From: a virus
Length of the DNA: 58,001 nt
Reading direction: 5' to 3' (one strand)
Virus record (IMG/VR): IMGVR_UViG_3300035698_014534
Location: 1 to 58,001 of that record
The translations under genes and the position numbers were made by a program. Below the pieces are notes generated by a model. The model was not told where the DNA came from and made no database searches. It saw only the letters and a list, made by a program, of their open reading frames with translations. Positions 56,901 to 58,001 of this stretch are shown in pieces. Numbering within the stretch: position 1 is the stretch's first letter; every line of letters starts with the position of its first letter.

Positions 56901-57501
56901 AATAAATTACTACTACGCGATTGAAAATTCTCCATATGCGGTAATCTCAGAAGAGATGCTGCACATGTTCTCTAGCATTGATGAGTTTAATAACTTGATC
57001 GGGGAACCGGTCCATCAATTTAGGTACAGCTATAAACCCCTTGAAAAACTCAGAGAGATCTTTTTTAGCAAGGTTCAAAACCCAACAATAGAGATTGACA
57101 GGTTCTTCGAATACTACAAGTGGCTGGATTCTGCTATAAACAATGTTGTAGCAAATTTCTTCCCCGCCTCTGCAAACAGTTCTGATAAAGTCGCGAATGT
57201 TATTGAGAGTCATGTTCTAGAAAGAAATAAATATAAATGGCCACACATTCTAGTTAATGGTAGACCAGCAATCTACGAAGGCTCTCCCGATACATCCAAG
57301 GATTGTTATGAGGTACTCGGGAAAAGAGCTTGCCCCGGTGCTGTCACAGATGACCACAGAGATCAAAACGGACTTCCTCAAAGAAGAAGCCGAATCTACA
57401 ACGGAAGTGGCGAGTATTCGATTGTTCATAAAAATATTGCAAATGACGATTACAATCCCGTGTATAAGAATTTAGCAGCAAGATGGAAACTAAATGAATG
57501 A
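53974..57501 (+). CDS. Giant virion structural protein with LamG domain (baseplate/fibre)
   Basis: A 1175-aa protein. Residues 150-330 are a LamG/concanavalin sandwich: FTRGATVEFWMNRDQW, GWNHFAWSWGYNH, DEFRVWKKKRTSKEISENWF. Residues about 520-600 hold YRSIYNNLSYLYKSKGTQNS followed by FRNLFRCFGI, a segment common in large tail proteins of T4-like marine phages. The C terminus is Tyr/Asn-rich with FFEYYKWLDSAINNVVANFF. It overlaps the previous gene (ATGA). Probably a wedge or fibre-attachment protein. Confidence 0.7.
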   Translation: MSIKDLFSNKSNIISNKSLSDFEDEIKQEDLVALGVKLENKIVPEVDYYNPENFAKYGCAEDYYSNSIKDVYLNYPYDGSKRDKLEWRFSASYLDEWVFDTIYPKERGYVYFSVNEDSSVETSGPYKRYANSTYITVSGGANIGNVFNSSSFQEDNLHIDFTRGATVEFWMNRDQWGEGGGVKEVICSFIGDEAVSDSNAFRMECYQDSADGNIIYFDHQVTGTYAVLSATLPQDFNASGWNHFAWSWGYNHTDELFEYDLYHNGSKIDTWRDYGASGTFAISSTDITGTIGCTTYNTGTLWSNLGFGHLHATKVDEFRVWKKKRTSKEISENWFSHVNGGTNTETTNVDLGVYYKFNEGITGTSSVDQTVLDYSGRGTNGNFVGYASGGRNTGSAFIDFGLLETADPIMYPAHARVSAVLSEYSDKGREWDYENGNAIIDMIPAAIVEDDEADDGHLKRLTQIIASYFDTAATQIEYLPKLFSADYLVSGSVNPNLLLSMLNSRGLPMHEIFGSSGMREEILDKNFERSFEKPISEVKNHIYRSIYNNLSYLYKSKGTQNSFRNLFRCFGIDDEHLKLNIYADGEEYDLSPDKRYSTSKRKNYLDLAGRSDPQNMNSVVYQNWDGVNSASYGYILDTETTEFGSGSAILAETTVVFPKQFPEYDSQHVWYPEPTLTGSVFGFYTPVDSVHTVDTSLEGNGYLNAQLFFVRKTRHSTDTKFSLRVTGTIIAESIYYPVFENTKWTFGLKVGVSGSISGDELADTPTNTIISLYGVQEESNVIVNEFELSTHALETSTPMSLYLAKKFYLGALRDNYTGSLVYPTECMYSYFRVYAHSLEYDTIKDHARDPLNYGSDYSYRNIYNLKSMGKQEWNYSVNSLALNWDFENTPTTASNSTFTVNDFTSGSATGTILSESWVTEATTKNYIGTGYGFNTNGPVIEKGYASISQNRIPENINGIDTVSLVDDYNFGRNQRPINYYYAIENSPYAVISEEMLHMFSSIDEFNNLIGEPVHQFRYSYKPLEKLREIFFSKVQNPTIEIDRFFEYYKWLDSAINNVVANFFPASANSSDKVANVIESHVLERNKYKWPHILVNGRPAIYEGSPDTSKDCYEVLGKRACPGAVTDDHRDQNGLPQRRSRIYNGSGEYSIVHKNIANDDYNPVYKNLAARWKLNE

Positions 57502-58001
57502 GTTCTAAAGAAACATTTGAGTTAGCTACAAAAAACATAAAGATAACCACAGGTAGTCTGGATTCGCCCGCGTCGGGTGGTGTAGGGAATTTTCTACACC
57601 ATTACGAATACATATCTCTCCCAGGACGCAAGGAAAATAACCTTGCGTTTCGTGATCAAGGCGGGTTCACCGCCCCAACGGCATCGGCCCCGCTCAGTAA
57701 TTACGTGCCAGGACCGGTGCCTACGAGGCCCAGAAACGAGTCCGTCATCGCCACAAGGTTCAGCGCCCCTGGTGGCACTAGGACGCTTGGAGTGGGGTCT
57801 AGAGACGTGGAATCGGACGAGTATTCAGTGTACAACGCTACGCCTTGGCGAAATAGAGACGTAATAGATCCGTTGAATGACGAATATACCTCTCACCAAG
57901 ACCGTGGAGGAATACACGGAACCTATGGAGAACCATCTGCATCTTTACACAAAGTGCCAAGAAATATCAGATATACCATAATAGAGACGGAGGCTGGATT
58001 C
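57498..58001 (+). CDS. Virion structural protein, 5' part (runs off right edge)
   Basis: ATG 57498 overlaps the previous stop (ATGA) and the frame is open to the edge (168 codons). It begins MSSKETFELATKNIKITTGS. Later TRFSAPGGTRTLGVGSRDVE then YSVYNATPWRNRDVIDPLND and ASLHKVPRNIRY match a pattern seen in structural proteins of marine T4-like phages. Local G+C is higher than in the gene before it. The 3' end is missing. Confidence 0.65.
   Translation, partial: MSSKETFELATKNIKITTGSLDSPASGGVGNFLHHYEYISLPGRKENNLAFRDQGGFTAPTASAPLSNYVPGPVPTRPRNESVIATRFSAPGGTRTLGVGSRDVESDEYSVYNATPWRNRDVIDPLNDEYTSHQDRGGIHGTYGEPSASLHKVPRNIRYTIIETEAGF

Noticed and set aside
1-58001. CRISPR array, integrase, attachment site or insertion sequence
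   Set aside because: Looked for regularly spaced repeats, recombinase motifs and terminal inverted repeats; only the 60-bp tandem and the 82-bp dispersed repeats were found.

Overview
The window is part of a large tailed-phage genome with a contractile tail of the T4 type. Direct markers are a T4 gp55-like late sigma factor (44105-44854), a gp25-like baseplate wedge protein (50398-50766), a gp6/Baseplate_J wedge protein (50766-52538), long fibre-like virion proteins, densely overlapping small genes (ATGA, TAATG and GTGA junctions), one tRNA-Asn and a GIY-YIG homing endonuclease. There is no integrase, replication origin or CRISPR array. The host cannot be named from the sequence. The load of surface-sugar genes suggests an interaction with, or mimicry of, a Gram-negative-type O-antigen or heptose-containing glycan.

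Region A (1-16 kb) is mostly on the minus strand and is an accessory region. It holds a series of very small zinc-ribbon genes, several unrelated enzymes that share one N-terminal leader of the form MK-(V/I/F)-(K/R)-F-x-L-x-E, a short class-I release factor split by an apparent +1 frameshift site (CTT TAA C), a metallophosphoesterase, a GDP-mannose 4,6-dehydratase and a tRNA. The leader genes include two protein-kinase-fold paralogues, an ADP-ribosyltransferase-like protein hidden behind an ATA start codon, a broken 2H phosphoesterase and two large WC-motif proteins. The leader ends in L-x-E, which resembles the capsid-targeting and prohead-protease signal of T4 internal head proteins. I propose that these genes encode proteins packaged in the capsid and delivered with the DNA.

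Region B (16-19 kb, plus strand) contains small basic, unrecognised or HTH-like proteins, an A10 slippery run with a plausible -1 frameshift, and an HEATH-type metallopeptidase-like protein.

Region C (19-43 kb, plus strand) is a 24-kb glycan block. It has about six glycosyltransferases (one a GT-B/GT-A fusion), UDP-GlcNAc 2-epimerase-like, sugar N-formyltransferase, DegT-type aminotransferase, sugar C-methyltransferase, two GDP-fucose-synthase-like and three other NDP-sugar epimerase/dehydratase genes, a heptose-phosphate kinase plus nucleotidyltransferase pair, a cupin, an MT-A70 adenine methyltransferase and small unknowns. Together with gmd in region A, it could make GDP-fucose-like, GDP-(N-formyl)perosamine-like and NDP-heptose-like donors and transfer them to the virion, the host surface or DNA.

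Region D (43-58 kb, plus strand) is the late and structural module: zinc ribbon, membrane protein, late sigma factor, a tail-spike amidase with an OB-fold-like N terminus, and baseplate and fibre proteins continuing past the right edge. Apparent frameshifts cluster in region A and in the homing endonuclease and are absent from region D. This suggests real decay or phase switching rather than uniform sequencing error, although error cannot be excluded.
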